A DNA stretch of 64,000 nucleotides from Proteus penneri (GCF_003144535.1 NZ_PHFJ01000015.1:53169-117168), one strand, 5' to 3'; shown: positions 29,150 through 39,619, counted from the stretch's first letter. A program made the numbers and translations. Notes: generated from the letters alone by a model not told the origin.

Positions 29150-30158
29150 TTACCAACCAATGGCAATACCACCACCAAATACTGCACTATCTGAGCTATT
29201 CCATGATGTAGATGCTCTCACATGTGTATTTTCATTTAATTTATACTGCATGCCTACAGCAATAGCATTCCCATTTCTATAATTACCAAGCCCAGCACCA
29301 ACACTAAATTTTTGATAATTTACATAAGGAATATTAGTCATTGCGGCAACAGATGCAATTCCCGCATTAGCTTTCTTTGCATTCTCGTCGATTTTGTCAT
29401 TCAACTGTTGAAATGATGAATTTATTCTATTATCAATTTGGTTAAATTTTGCATCTGTATAGTCATTTGCATTTCTTTCAGCGTTGTTAGCCGCCTTTTG
29501 CCCTAATTGCACAACTTCCTTCATGCGTTGGTTAATAACTTTATTATTATTTGTGATTTCTAGTGCTGTATGATCTTTCAGTTGTTTTACATTTACAGCA
29601 TCAGTATCCATTGTACCTGCTTTAACTTTCGTTAATTGTCTTGTTATGTTTTCATTTCCGAAAGAAACAGAATCTTCTCTATCAGTAGTACTTGCATGAC
29701 CAATAGAAACACTTCCCATATGCATAGCCTGACTATCAGATCCAATAGAGATAGCACCTTCCATATCAGAATGGGCACCTGCACCAATAGCAATGGAATC
29801 TTTGGCCTTTTGATGATGTAGAATTCCCTAAAGCGACACTGTTTTCTCCTGTCGCCTTTGCAACAGCACCAACAGCCGTAGAATTTTCTGCCGACTCGCT
29901 CGCTGCACCATTAGCTAAACTTGAATGACCTGAAGCTTTACTAAATGAACCAATGGCAACAGAATTATGACCATTAACTGATGAATTAGCACCTATTGCA
30001 GACGATGAATTTCCTGTTGCACTCGCCGATACACCAATAGCAGTAGCATAATCACTGTCTGCTTTACTACGATCACCTGCATTATATGTTGCATCTGCGG
30101 CATAGCTATTTGCTACGCAAGAAGTAAAAATTAAAGAAGCGATTAATGTTTTCTTCAT
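29150..30158 (-). pseudogene. YadA-type trimeric autotransporter adhesin, frameshifted
   Basis: The 5' frame gives a signal peptide (MKKTLIASLIFTSCVANSYA) and head repeats of the SxAIGxxSxAxGxxS type. The 3' frame continues the repeats (AISIGSDSQA), then a neck motif ITRQLTKVKAGTMDTDAVNVKQLK, a coiled-coil stalk and a C-terminal YadA anchor ending FGGGIAIGW. The frames join only if one base is removed near 29804-29807, where AAAAGGCC should read AAAAGCC (SSKAKDSIAIG). Reconstructed length is about 335 aa, a short adhesin comparable to AipA-like proteins of Proteus. As written it stops early and lacks the membrane anchor. Own terminator downstream. Confidence 0.85.
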
Positions 30159-30458
30159 GATCACAAACCCATAATATATAAATGTAAATGAAAATAAAAA
30201 ATGACTAGAACAATAAGGTGGCAGATTTTATTTTTTCAATAAAATCCTGTCAATAATTTAACTTAAAAATATATTAAATGTTTTTAATTTATATTTAACT
30301 ATTTGTTTTTATTAAATCGTATATTGTCTATTTAATTTCCCTAACAAAAATACCAACACAAATAATCACGCGATAAACTAACATCATAATTATTAAGTTT
30401 GAGTGTATAAAATATAATTATTCATTTAATTAGAATAATTTTATATTTAATACATCTA
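30159..30458. other. AT-rich intergenic region
   Basis: These 300 bases separate the autotransporter start from the 3' end of the DUF417 gene, both leftward. I see no RNA gene, repeat or clear operator; it presumably holds the autotransporter promoter. Confidence 0.5.
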
Positions 30459-30884
30459 TTAACAAATAGTTAAGTGACGTTTTAAATCATATTTAAGTAA
30501 AACGATACCAGCACCAATGAGAAGAATATCTTTTATAATAAAACTATCAACTTTTCCTAACTGGGGTAATAAACTAAGAGTAATAACGCCAATACCAATA
30601 ACGATGATATCTCCCATCATACCAATCACAGGTTTATAAAAGCCTGCAATTAAAGCGAGAAAAGTGAGGTTTTCTACTATACCAAGGAAATAGCTTCCTC
30701 CATACACACCAAATAAAGTATATAAAATATTCAACCAAGATTTAGATATAAGAGGTTCTAATGCCATTACCTCAAAATCAAACCATTTATAAGTACCAAA
30801 TAACATGAGTATGCCAATGACGGATAATCGAAGAAAAACGATATCGTAATCTGAATTAATAAAACGTTTAATAAGATTTTTCAT
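30459..30884 (-). CDS. DUF417 family inner-membrane protein (YkgB/RclC-like)
   Basis: The 141-aa protein has four predicted membrane segments and the pattern IVFLRLSVIGILMLFGTYKWFDFEVMALEPLIS near the N-terminus and a C-terminal SFIIKDILLIGAGIVLLKYDLKR. This is typical of the DUF417/YkgB family, to which E. coli RclC belongs; it is shorter than RclC. The ATG at 30882-30884 has AGAGG upstream. It is 43 bases downstream of a TetR-family gene and probably in its operon. The function is undefined; a role in oxidant defence is only suggested by family and by nearby rclAR. Confidence 0.75.
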   Translation of the reverse strand: MKNLIKRFINSDYDIVFLRLSVIGILMLFGTYKWFDFEVMALEPLISKSWLNILYTLFGVYGGSYFLGIVENLTFLALIAGFYKPVIGMMGDIIVIGIGVITLSLLPQLGKVDSFIIKDILLIGAGIVLLKYDLKRHLTIC

Positions 30885-30927
30885 TAGAACCTCTAAAAAT
30901 GATAATAATGATGAGATAACGATAAAT

Positions 30928-31488
30928 CTATTGCTTTGAATCAAGCATCGTAAGTAATACTTTTACTGTTTCAAAATAAGCATTATGCGGAGGTATTCGA
31001 TTAAGCATTAATGCTCCTTTCAATGAAGAACAAACAATTACAGCTAGCTCATTAGCCGCAGAAAAAAGCCGAATATCACCATTCTCTTGACCAAAAATTA
31101 AAATATTCTTCAATATATTTAATTCAAAATCAGCCAATAAATTAACGGCTTCTTGCAACTCTAACGGGAATTGATGGCTATCAGATAACATCGCATAGAC
31201 ACCACACATTTCTCCTTTCTTTGCACAATCAGAGAAAGCATTTAAATACGTTTTTAATCGTTGTAATCCAGAGGGTATATTATATAAAGATCCTTCAAGT
31301 CGGATAAATCCCTCTTTTTTATATTGACAATATGCTAATCCTAAATCTATTTTGCTCGGAAAATAATGATGTATGCTTGCTTTCCTAATACCTATTCTCT
31401 TCTCTAGATCAGCATAACTAAACCCTAAAAAACCGCGTTGTTGAATAAGTATATTCGCCTGATGCAATATCTTATCATATGTTGTCAT
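30928..31488 (-). CDS. TetR-family transcriptional regulator
   Basis: The 186-aa protein has a TetR N-terminal helix-turn-helix (FLGFSYADLEKRIGIRKASIHHYFPSKIDLGLAY, about residues 22-55) and a helical ligand domain. The ATG at 31486-31488 is preceded by AAGGA; an upstream in-frame start at 31572 lacks a ribosome-binding site. It precedes the DUF417 gene and probably regulates it and itself (inference from arrangement). Ligand unknown. Confidence 0.88.
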   Translation of the reverse strand: MTTYDKILHQANILIQQRGFLGFSYADLEKRIGIRKASIHHYFPSKIDLGLAYCQYKKEGFIRLEGSLYNIPSGLQRLKTYLNAFSDCAKKGEMCGVYAMLSDSHQFPLELQEAVNLLADFELNILKNILIFGQENGDIRLFSAANELAVIVCSSLKGALMLNRIPPHNAYFETVKVLLTMLDSKQ

Positions 31489-32010
31489 TAATAATCCTTG
31501 TTTTATAGGTATAATGCGATTACATAAGAATATTATTCTTCTATCATTATAGAAATAAAGCCATATCATCAAATCAATTCTATTTTAGAGAGATTTCAAA
31601 AAGTTAATTACTCCAAATTCTTTCTATAAAAAATAATATAACCTAAGTTTAAAGAAAAAATTTACCTACCAGAAGGTAGGCTGTCAATAAAAAATAAATC
31701 ACATTCATTAAAAAAACAAAATCAGTTTAAAAAAATGAAGACAAAAAGTAAAAAAACAAAAAAAATAAAAAACAAATCAAATAAAAACAACACAATAAAA
31801 AAAATCCCAAGAAAACAAAAAAGTTAAACAGATACACAGAATTAACAGATACTTAACAAATAGCGATGTGCATTTTTTTATTTCATAGAAAAATTAAATT
31901 TATATTAAAGAAATATTAAATCGTAAAATTTTCCATTTTTATTTTTTTTATAGAATCGCGGAAAAGTTATTATCAAAATCTATCAATCAAACATATTTCA
32001 TGGAAAAAAA
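31489..32010 (+). promoter_or_regulatory. hly leader region, extremely A/T-rich
   Basis: This 522-base gap between the TetR gene and hlyC must hold the hly promoter. It includes long A-rich stretches around 31690-31860, characteristic of H-NS-silenced DNA (inference). At 31664-31683 CCTACC-AGAA-GGTAGG forms a hairpin, and GGTAGGCTG resembles the core GGTAGNNTG of the RfaH-recruiting ops element known upstream of E. coli hly operons. I did not find the full JUMPstart consensus. Confidence 0.45.
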
Positions 32011-32523
32011 ATGAATAGAAATAATTCATTAGATATTCTTGGTCATATTGTATGGTTATGGGCAAGCTCCCCTTTACATAGAAATTGGCCTGTATCTTTA
32101 TTCGCAATAAATGTATTACCCGCAATACAAGCTAACCAATATGCTTTATTAACTCGAGATGGTTTCCCTGTCGCATATTGTAGCTGGGCTAATTTAAATT
32201 TAGAAAATGAAGTTAAATATCTAAATGATGTGACTTCTTTAATTGCAGAGGACTGGACTTCTGGTGATCGTAAATGGTTCATTGATTGGATAGCCCCTTT
32301 TGGGGATAACGGAGCACTATATAAATATATGCGAAAAAACTTTCCTAATGAATTATTTAGGGCAATCAGAGTAGATCCTGAAACTCAGATTGGTAAAGTG
32401 TCAGAATTTCACGGAGGTAAAATAGATAAACAATTGGCAAATAAAATATTTAAACAATATCACCATGAATTAATAACTGAAGTTAAAAACTATCCCGACT
32501 TTAAATTTTCATTGATAAGTTAA
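32011..32523 (+). CDS. hlyC: HlyC, protoxin lysine acyltransferase
   Basis: HlyC transfers fatty acyl groups from acyl-ACP to two internal lysines of pro-HlyA, activating the toxin in the cytoplasm. The 170-aa protein matches E. coli HlyC (170 aa) and keeps the catalytic residues His23 (SSPLHRNW) and Asp92 (KWFIDWIAPFGD). It is the first gene of hlyCABD, 12 bases before hlyA. Confidence 0.96.
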   Translation: MNRNNSLDILGHIVWLWASSPLHRNWPVSLFAINVLPAIQANQYALLTRDGFPVAYCSWANLNLENEVKYLNDVTSLIAEDWTSGDRKWFIDWIAPFGDNGALYKYMRKNFPNELFRAIRVDPETQIGKVSEFHGGKIDKQLANKIFKQYHHELITEVKNYPDFKFSLIS

Positions 32524-32535
32524 AGGTAAATTATA

Positions 32536-35500
32536 ATGCCAACAATAACAACCACTCAAATTAAAACATCGCTTCAATCAGCTAAACAATCAGCGACGAA
32601 AAAATTACAGTCCGCAGGACAATCAACAAAAAACGCGTTAAAAAAAGCAGCAGGTCAAGCACGCAAAGCTGGTGATAAGCTTATTTTATTGATACCTAAA
32701 GATTATCAAGGACAAGGTTCAAGTCTGAATGATCTAGTTAAAGCCGCTGATGAACTTGGTATTGAAGTTCAGTATGAAGAAAAAGACAGTACAGAGATAG
32801 CCAAACAATTTTTTGGAACAGGCGAAAAATTACTTGGATTAACAGAACGAGGAGTCGCTATATTTGCACCACAATTAGATAAATTGTTGCAGAAATATCC
32901 AAACGTAGGTAATAAACTTGGTGGAAGCGCAGAAAATCTAGGAAGTCACTTAGGTAAAGTTGGCGGGATTTTTTCAACCCTTCAAAACTTTTTAGGGACT
33001 GCACTTTCGTCAATGCAAATAAATGAGTTAATAAAAAAACAAAGAAATGGTGAAGATGTCAGCTCAACAGAACTAGCAAAAGCAAGTATCGATCTCATTA
33101 ATCAACTCATAGATACAGCCTCAAGTATCAATAATAATATTGATGCTTTTTCACAACAATTGAATAACTTAGGTAGTGTTCTGTCTAATACAAAACACCT
33201 AAGTGGTGTTGGTAATAAATTACAAAATTTACCTGATCTTGGTAAGTTAGGTACAGGATTAGATACCGTTTCAGGTATTTTATCCGCTATTTCAGCAAGT
33301 TTTATTTTAAGTAATGCAGATGCAGATGCGGGTACCAAAGCTGCTGCTGGTGTTGAATTGACAACCAAAATATTAGGTAATGTAGGTAAAGCTGTTTCTC
33401 AATATATCCTCGCACAACGTGTTGCTCAAGGATTATCAACTACAGCAGCAAGTGCAGGTTTAATTGCTTCAGCGGTTTCACTCGCAATTAGTCCATTATC
33501 ATTCTTAGCTATTTCTGATCAATTTAAGCGAGCAAACCAAATTGAAGAATATGCTCAACGCTTTAAGAAACTTGGTTATGAAGGTGATAGCTTACTTGCT
33601 GCATTCCGTAAAGAAACCGGCGCTATTGATGCAGCATTAACAACTATTAGCACAGTATTGAATTCTGTATCTGCTGGTGTTAGTGCAGCGACAACAGCAA
33701 GCCTTGTTGGCGCACCAATAAGTGCATTAGTCGGTGCTGTATCAGGTATTATTACTGGTATTTTAGAAGCGTCAAAACAATCTATGTTTGAACATGTTGC
33801 AAACAAAATGGCTAATACCATTGCAGAATGGGAGAAAAAACATGGTAAAAACTATTTTGAAAATGGATATGATGCCCGCCACTCTGCATTCTTAGAAGAT
33901 AACTTCGAATTATTATCTAAATACAGTAAAGAACATTCTACTGAATTATCCATTCTTATCACACAACAACATTGGGATGACCTCATTGGTGAATTAGCAG
34001 GTGTCACTAAAAATGGAGCAAGAGTATTTAGTGGCAAAGCTTATGTTGATTACTACAAAGAAGGTAAACATCTAGAAAAAAAATCTGATGAATTTGAGAA
34101 AAAGATATTTGATCCATTAAAAGGAAATATAGATCTATCTGATATTAAGGATTCATCATTACTTAAATTTGTCACTCCCCTATTAACACCTGGCGAAGAA
34201 ATTCGTCACAGAAAACAATCAGGCAAATATCAATATATAACAGAACTGTTAGTCAATGATGTTGATAGATGGACAGTAAAAGGAGTCCAAAATAAAAATG
34301 CTGTATATGACTACTCTAACTTAATCCAGCATGCAGGTATTGGAAATAACAAATATAGAGAAATTCGTATTGAATCAAAATTAGGTAATGGAGATGACAA
34401 AGTTTTCTTAGCTGCAGGTTCTGCCGATGTTTTTGCAGGTAACGGTCACGATACTGTTTATTATGATAAAACAGACACTGGCTATTTAACTATTGATGGC
34501 ACAAAAGCAACTGAAGCAGGTCACTATACCGTTACGAGACTGCTGGGTGGTGACGTTAAGATCTTACAAGAAACAGTTAAGGAACAAGAAGTTTCAGTTG
34601 GAAAAAGAACTGAAAAAACACAATATCGCCATTATGAATTTAAACACATTTATTCTCAAGATTTAAAAGCAGTAGATAATTTGCATTCGGTGGAAGAGAT
34701 TATTGGTAGTGACCGCAACGATACTTTCCTCGGTAGTAAATTCAATGATATTTTCCATGGCACCAAAGGTAATGACACAATTGAAGGCAATGACGGTCAC
34801 GATCGTTTATATGGTGATGATGGCGATGATACTTTGAGAGGTGGGCACGGTAATGACCGATTATATGGCGGTAATGGCAATGACAAATTAATAGGAGGCT
34901 CCGGTAATAATTACCTAAGTGGCGGAGATGGTGACGATGAGTTACAAGTACAAGGTAATAAGACAAATTACAATATACTACTAGGGGGTAAAGGTAACGA
35001 TAAATTATACGGTAGTGAAAGCGTTGATCTACTTGATGGCGGAGAAGGTGATGACATTCTAAAAGGTGGCAATGGCGATGATATCTACCGCTACTTTGCT
35101 GAATATGGCCATCATATCATCGAAGATGAAGGTGGAAATAACGATAAACTTGGCTTACTAAACATTGACTTCAAGAATGTTGTATTTAAACAAGAAGGCG
35201 ATGACCTAGTGATGTATAAAGCGGAAAATAATGCCATTTCAATTGGTAATAAAAATGGTATTACATTTAAAAATTGGTTCAAAAAAGACCAAAAAGGTGC
35301 TTATAACTATAAAATAGAGCAACTCTTTGATAAAGATGGTCGGGTCATTACAGCGGAATCTCTTGAAAATGCGTTAAAAGACCAAAGCAAGAATCGCCTT
35401 AATTATGTAAATGGGTATAATGCATTAAGCCGTTATGCAGATAAAAATAACCTAAATCCATTAAATAATGAGATTAATAAAATTATTTTATCTGCTGGTA

Positions 35501-35610
35501 ATTTTGATACCAATAAAGAAAAACCTGCAGCTGCTTCGTTACTAGTGTCTTCTAATAATGGAATAAATATTGCTAGTAACGCAATAAATTTAGCTCCTTC
35601 TGTAGCATAA
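32536..35610 (+). CDS. hlyA: HlyA, RTX pore-forming haemolysin
   Basis: HlyA is a secreted calcium-dependent toxin that inserts pores in host membranes. The 1024-aa length equals that of E. coli HlyA. Order: amphipathic N-terminus (residues 1-40), hydrophobic pore domain (about 230-410), acylation region with lysines at exactly 564 (SGKYQYITELL) and 690 (VGKRTEKTQY), glycine-rich nonapeptide repeats (about 725-860, GGNGNDKLI type), and an uncleaved C-terminal type I secretion signal. It has no Sec signal peptide and almost no cysteine. A terminator separates it from hlyB. Nothing looks broken. Confidence 0.97.
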   Translation: MPTITTTQIKTSLQSAKQSATKKLQSAGQSTKNALKKAAGQARKAGDKLILLIPKDYQGQGSSLNDLVKAADELGIEVQYEEKDSTEIAKQFFGTGEKLLGLTERGVAIFAPQLDKLLQKYPNVGNKLGGSAENLGSHLGKVGGIFSTLQNFLGTALSSMQINELIKKQRNGEDVSSTELAKASIDLINQLIDTASSINNNIDAFSQQLNNLGSVLSNTKHLSGVGNKLQNLPDLGKLGTGLDTVSGILSAISASFILSNADADAGTKAAAGVELTTKILGNVGKAVSQYILAQRVAQGLSTTAASAGLIASAVSLAISPLSFLAISDQFKRANQIEEYAQRFKKLGYEGDSLLAAFRKETGAIDAALTTISTVLNSVSAGVSAATTASLVGAPISALVGAVSGIITGILEASKQSMFEHVANKMANTIAEWEKKHGKNYFENGYDARHSAFLEDNFELLSKYSKEHSTELSILITQQHWDDLIGELAGVTKNGARVFSGKAYVDYYKEGKHLEKKSDEFEKKIFDPLKGNIDLSDIKDSSLLKFVTPLLTPGEEIRHRKQSGKYQYITELLVNDVDRWTVKGVQNKNAVYDYSNLIQHAGIGNNKYREIRIESKLGNGDDKVFLAAGSADVFAGNGHDTVYYDKTDTGYLTIDGTKATEAGHYTVTRLLGGDVKILQETVKEQEVSVGKRTEKTQYRHYEFKHIYSQDLKAVDNLHSVEEIIGSDRNDTFLGSKFNDIFHGTKGNDTIEGNDGHDRLYGDDGDDTLRGGHGNDRLYGGNGNDKLIGGSGNNYLSGGDGDDELQVQGNKTNYNILLGGKGNDKLYGSESVDLLDGGEGDDILKGGNGDDIYRYFAEYGHHIIEDEGGNNDKLGLLNIDFKNVVFKQEGDDLVMYKAENNAISIGNKNGITFKNWFKKDQKGAYNYKIEQLFDKDGRVITAESLENALKDQSKNRLNYVNGYNALSRYADKNNLNPLNNEINKIILSAGNFDTNKEKPAAASLLVSSNNGINIASNAINLAPSVA

Positions 35611-35623
35611 TATTTTAATTTTT

Positions 35624-35669
35624 AATAGCAATCTTATAAGACTATGTCAAATAGGATTGCTATTTTTTT
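35624..35669 (+). terminator. Intra-operon terminator between hlyA and hlyB
   Basis: AATAGCAATC (35624-35633) pairs with GATTGCTATT (35655-35664) and ends in a run of T just before the hlyB ribosome-binding site. E. coli hly operons have a terminator at the same place, overcome by RfaH, so that toxin is made in excess over exporter. Confidence 0.85.
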
Positions 35670-35678
35670 GGAGTCACT

Positions 35679-37802
35679 ATGGATTTTAATAATCAAAATG
35701 ATTATGGGCTATATGCATTAGAAATATTAGCCCAATACCATAACATTGCTATTAATCCTGAAGAAATTAGACATAAATTTGATATTAATGGAAAAGGATT
35801 AGATTTAACGTCATGGCTACTTGCAGCAAAATCACTGGAATTAAAAGCAAAGCCAGTAAAAAAAACAATAGACAGATTAGAATTTATTTATCTTCCAGCA
35901 TTAATTTGGCGTGAAGATGGAAAGCATTTTATTTTAACTAAAGTAAGTAAAGACTCAAATCGTTATTTAATTTATGATTTAGAACAGAGAAACCCAAGAG
36001 TTCTTACTCAGGATGAGTTTTGCGAATTATATCAAGATAAAGTTATTTTAATTACCTCAAGAGCCTCTGTCATAGGTAAATTAGCAAAGTTTGATTTTAC
36101 TTGGTTTATTCCTGCTGTTATTAAATATAGAAAAATATTTATTGAAACATTAATCGTTTCTGTATTTTTACAATTATTTGCTTTAATTACCCCACTTTTT
36201 TTTCAAGTGGTTATGGATAAAGTTTTAGTACACAGAGGCTTCTCAACACTCAATATTATTACTATTGCATTAGCTGTCGTAGTCATATTTGAAATTACAT
36301 TAAGTGGCTTACGTACTTATATTTTTGCGCATAGTACAAGTCGTATAGATGTTGAACTTGGTGCAAAACTTTTTCGACATTTATTAGCACTACCTATTTC
36401 TTATTTTGAAAGTCGTCGTGTAGGTGATACTGTTGCTCGAGTAAGAGAATTAGATCAAATTCGTAATTTTCTAACTGGCCAAGCATTAACCTCCATTTTA
36501 GATTTATTATTTTCATTTATATTCTTTGCTGTAATGTGGTATTACAGTCCAAAATTAACATTAGTGATTTTATTTTCATTACCTTGTTATGCTGCCTGGT
36601 CTATTTTTATTAGTCCAATTTTACGCCGTCGTTTAGATGATAAATTTGCTCGTAATGCAGATAATCAATCTTTTCTAGTTGAGTCTGTAACAGCAATTAA
36701 CACAATAAAAGCCATGGCTGTTTCACCTCAAATGACAAATATATGGGATAAACAATTAGCGGGTTATGTTGCAGCTGGATTTAAAGTAACGGTATTAGCA
36801 ACTATAGGCCAACAAGGGATCCAATTAATACAAAAAGCCGTTATGATTATTAATCTTTGGCTAGGTGCACATTTGGTTATTTCTGGTGATTTAAGTATTG
36901 GTCAATTAATTGCTTTTAATATGCTAGCAGGGCAAATTGTTGCACCAGTGATCCGTCTCGCTCAACTTTGGCAAGACTTTCAGCAAGTCGGTATTTCTGT
37001 AACTCGCTTAGGTGATGTACTTAATTATCCTACTGAAAGTTATCAAGGAAAATTAGCATTACCAGAAATTAATGGCGATATCTCGTTTCGTAATATTCGA
37101 TTTCGTTATAAACCTGACGCACCAATTATTTTAAATAATATTAACTTAGATATTAAACAAGGCGAAGTCATCGGTATTGTGGGACGTTCAGGTTCAGGAA
37201 AAAGTACATTAACTAAACTAATTCAACGTTTTTATATTCCTGAAAATGGCCAAGTACTTATTGATGGACATGATCTTGCACTAGCCGATCCCAACTGGTT
37301 ACGTCGTCAAGTTGGTGTTGTATTACAAGATAATGTACTACTTAACCGTAGTATTATTGATAATATTGCGTTGGCAGATCCAGGTATGCCAGTAGAAAAA
37401 GTTATTTATGCTGCAAAATTAGCCGGTGCTCATGATTTCATTTCAGAATTACGTGAAGGTTATAACACAATTGTTGGTGAACAAGGTGCGGGATTATCTG
37501 GTGGGCAACGCCAGCGAATCGCTATTGCGAGAGCGTTAGTCAACAATCCCAAGATTTTAATTTTTGATGAAGCAACCAGTGCTTTAGATTATGAATCTGA
37601 GCATGTCATTATGCGTAATATGCACAAAATTTGCCAAGGTAGAACTGTCATTATTATTGCTCATCGTTTATCTACAGTAAAAAACGCGGATCGTATTATA
37701 GTCATGGAAAAAGGACAAATTATCGAACAAGGCAAACACAAGGAACTTCTCTCTGATCCTGAAAGCCTATATCACTATTTACATCAATTACAATCAGATT
37801 AA
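35679..37802 (+). CDS. hlyB: HlyB, type I secretion ABC transporter
   Basis: HlyB is the inner-membrane ATPase that drives HlyA export. The 707-aa protein has an N-terminal C39-like domain (about 1-125) in which the peptidase cysteine is replaced by Tyr ([10 protein letters not shown]), as in HlyB. Next come six membrane segments (about 150-440) and an ATPase domain with Walker [10 protein letters not shown] (near 503), signature [15 protein letters not shown] and Walker [13 protein letters not shown]. It is 18 bases upstream of hlyD. Length matches E. coli HlyB (707). Confidence 0.97.
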   Translation: MDFNNQNDYGLYALEILAQYHNIAINPEEIRHKFDINGKGLDLTSWLLAAKSLELKAKPVKKTIDRLEFIYLPALIWREDGKHFILTKVSKDSNRYLIYDLEQRNPRVLTQDEFCELYQDKVILITSRASVIGKLAKFDFTWFIPAVIKYRKIFIETLIVSVFLQLFALITPLFFQVVMDKVLVHRGFSTLNIITIALAVVVIFEITLSGLRTYIFAHSTSRIDVELGAKLFRHLLALPISYFESRRVGDTVARVRELDQIRNFLTGQALTSILDLLFSFIFFAVMWYYSPKLTLVILFSLPCYAAWSIFISPILRRRLDDKFARNADNQSFLVESVTAINTIKAMAVSPQMTNIWDKQLAGYVAAGFKVTVLATIGQQGIQLIQKAVMIINLWLGAHLVISGDLSIGQLIAFNMLAGQIVAPVIRLAQLWQDFQQVGISVTRLGDVLNYPTESYQGKLALPEINGDISFRNIRFRYKPDAPIILNNINLDIKQGEVIGIVGRSGSGKSTLTKLIQRFYIPENGQVLIDGHDLALADPNWLRRQVGVVLQDNVLLNRSIIDNIALADPGMPVEKVIYAAKLAGAHDFISELREGYNTIVGEQGAGLSGGQRQRIAIARALVNNPKILIFDEATSALDYESEHVIMRNMHKICQGRTVIIIAHRLSTVKNADRIIVMEKGQIIEQGKHKELLSDPESLYHYLHQLQSD

Positions 37803-37820
37803 TAAAAAGAGAAGAATAAT

Positions 37821-39257
37821 ATGAAAACATGGTTAATGGGTGTTTATGAGTTTTTTTTACGCTATAAAGTAGTTTGGAGTGAAACTTGGAAGATCCGCCA
37901 ACAATTAGATGCGCCTATACGTGAAAAAGATGAACATGAATTTTTACCTGCACATTTGGAATTAATTGAAACTCCCGTATCTAAGCGCCCACGTTTAATC
38001 GCTTATTTTATTATGGCTTTTTTAGTGATTGCTATTATTTTATCAATTTTAGGTAAAGTTGAAATTGTTGCCACTGCAAATGGAAAATTAGCATTAAGCG
38101 GGCGAAGTAAGGAAATAAAACCTATTGAAAACTCAATAGTTCAAGAAATTATGGTAAAAGAAGGAGAGTTAGTTAAAAAAGGTCATGTATTATTAAAACT
38201 TACAGCATTAGGCGCCGAAGCTGATACATTAAAATCGCAATCGTCATTACTACAAGCGAAGTTGGAACAGTTTCGTTATCAAATGCTGGCTAAATCAATT
38301 GAATCAAATAAATTACCAGAGATAAAATTACCTAATGATCCCGATCTTCAAAATATTTCTGAAGATGAAATGTTACGTTTAACATCTTTAATTGAAGAAC
38401 AATTTTCAACTTGGCAAAATCAGAAATATCAAAAAGAATTAAATTTAGATAAGAAAAAAGCAGAAAGGTTAACAATACTTGCACGCATAAATCGCTATGA
38501 AAAATTATCACAAATTGAAAAGAGTCGTTTAGATGATTTTAAGAATTTATTGCAAAAGCAAGCTATTTCAAAACATGCTGTACTTGAGCAGGAAAATAAA
38601 TACCTTGAGGCAGCAAATGAACTACGTATTTATAAAACTCAATTAGAGCAGATTGAAAGTGAAATTTTATTAGCAAAAGAAGAATATCAACTAGTCACTC
38701 AGTTATTTAAAAATGAAATCTTAGATAAAATAAGACAAACAACAGATAGTGTTAAGTTATTAGCACTAGAATTAGAGAAAAATGAACAACGTCAACAAGC
38801 TTCAGTAATAACAGCACCAGTTTCTGGGAAAGTTCAACAATTGAAAGTACATACAGAAGGTGGTGTTGTAACAACCGCTGAGACACTAATGATAATAGTG
38901 CCAGAAAATGATACATTAGAAGTCACAGCATTAATACAAAATAAAGATATTGGTTTTATTGATGTTGGGCAAGACGTTATTATTAAAGTAGAAGCTTTTC
39001 CTTATACTCGATATGGTTATTTAGTTGGTAAAGTAAAAAATATCAATTTAGATGCTATAGAAAACCAACAATTAGGACTTGTTTTTAATGTTATTATTTC
39101 TATTGAAGAAAATAATTTATCAATTGGAAATAAAAATATTCCATTAAGTTCAGGTATGGCTGTTAATGCTGAAATTAAAACAGGTATGCGGAGCATAATA
39201 AGTTATCTTCTCAGTCCTCTAGAAGAATCCGTAAAAGAGAGTTTACGTGAACGATAA
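37821..39257 (+). CDS. hlyD: HlyD, type I secretion membrane fusion protein
   Basis: HlyD links HlyB to a TolC-type outer-membrane channel. The 478-aa protein (E. coli HlyD 478) has a cytoplasmic N-terminus, one membrane segment (about 60-80, LIAYFIMAFLVIAIILSILG), a biotinyl-lipoyl half-motif, a long coiled coil (about 170-330), the second half-motif ITAPVSGKVQQLKVHTEGGVVTTAETLM, and the family C-terminus. No tolC is in this operon; the general TolC or ZapD must serve as channel. Confidence 0.97.
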   Translation: MKTWLMGVYEFFLRYKVVWSETWKIRQQLDAPIREKDEHEFLPAHLELIETPVSKRPRLIAYFIMAFLVIAIILSILGKVEIVATANGKLALSGRSKEIKPIENSIVQEIMVKEGELVKKGHVLLKLTALGAEADTLKSQSSLLQAKLEQFRYQMLAKSIESNKLPEIKLPNDPDLQNISEDEMLRLTSLIEEQFSTWQNQKYQKELNLDKKKAERLTILARINRYEKLSQIEKSRLDDFKNLLQKQAISKHAVLEQENKYLEAANELRIYKTQLEQIESEILLAKEEYQLVTQLFKNEILDKIRQTTDSVKLLALELEKNEQRQQASVITAPVSGKVQQLKVHTEGGVVTTAETLMIIVPENDTLEVTALIQNKDIGFIDVGQDVIIKVEAFPYTRYGYLVGKVKNINLDAIENQQLGLVFNVIISIEENNLSIGNKNIPLSSGMAVNAEIKTGMRSIISYLLSPLEESVKESLRER

Positions 39258-39298
39258 TTTATATTTACCATTATTTTCGATATAAAAATATAATAAAT

Positions 39299-39326
39299 TG
39301 ACGCCTTCTAAACTATAGAGGCGTCA
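39299..39326 (+). terminator. Hairpin after hlyD
   Basis: TGACGCCT (39299-39306) pairs with AGGCGTCA (39319-39326), extended by TCTA/TAGA-like pairing, followed by a T/C-rich tract. It lies 42 bases past the hlyD stop and probably ends the hly transcript. Confidence 0.65.
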
Positions 39327-39539
39327 TTTATCTATCTTCTTTCTTAAATGCATTATCTACTTCCCCTCTTCACTTTTAATAAGTGAAATAAAAAATAAAG
39401 CCTAATGCATTATAAATAAAAGCGATCTGTTTTATAACATTTATCATACAATTTAAATTCATTTAAGAAATACTCCAGATATATATCTCCTTTTAATTAA
39501 TACCTACCTCACAGAATATGAAATTCACCCTAATTATCA

Positions 39540-39568
39540 TTGACGAAATATAACTTCAGCAGTAAATA
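39540..39568 (+). promoter_or_regulatory. Possible promoter of the M20 hydrolase gene
   Basis: TTGACG (39540-39545), a 17-base spacer and TAAATA (39563-39568) form a moderate sigma70 promoter. A transcript from here would meet the hairpin-T6 at 39597-39619 after about 25 bases, so attenuation of the leader is possible. Confidence 0.35.
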
Positions 39569-39596
39569 TAATAAGCAATGATCATAAAAACAGTGA

Positions 39597-39619
39597 CCAT
39601 CTTTGAAGATGGCTTTTTT
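39597..39619 (+). terminator. Terminator-like hairpin in the leader of the M20 hydrolase gene
   Basis: CCATCTT-TG-AAGATGG (inner CCATC/GATGG with a realistic loop) is followed by C and TTTTTT. A second hairpin TTGTCT/AGACAA follows directly before the gene. The arrangement could be an attenuator or a backup terminator for hly. Confidence 0.5.

Noticed and set aside
34742..34966. Open frame on the minus strand rich in His, Tyr and Arg across hlyA
   Set aside because: It is the antisense reading of the RTX glycine-aspartate repeats and has no ribosome-binding site; composition is a by-product of the repeat codons.
34741..35100. Tandem DNA repeat within hlyA
   Set aside because: The periodicity of 27 bases is the RTX nonapeptide repeat of the protein, not an independent DNA repeat or CRISPR.
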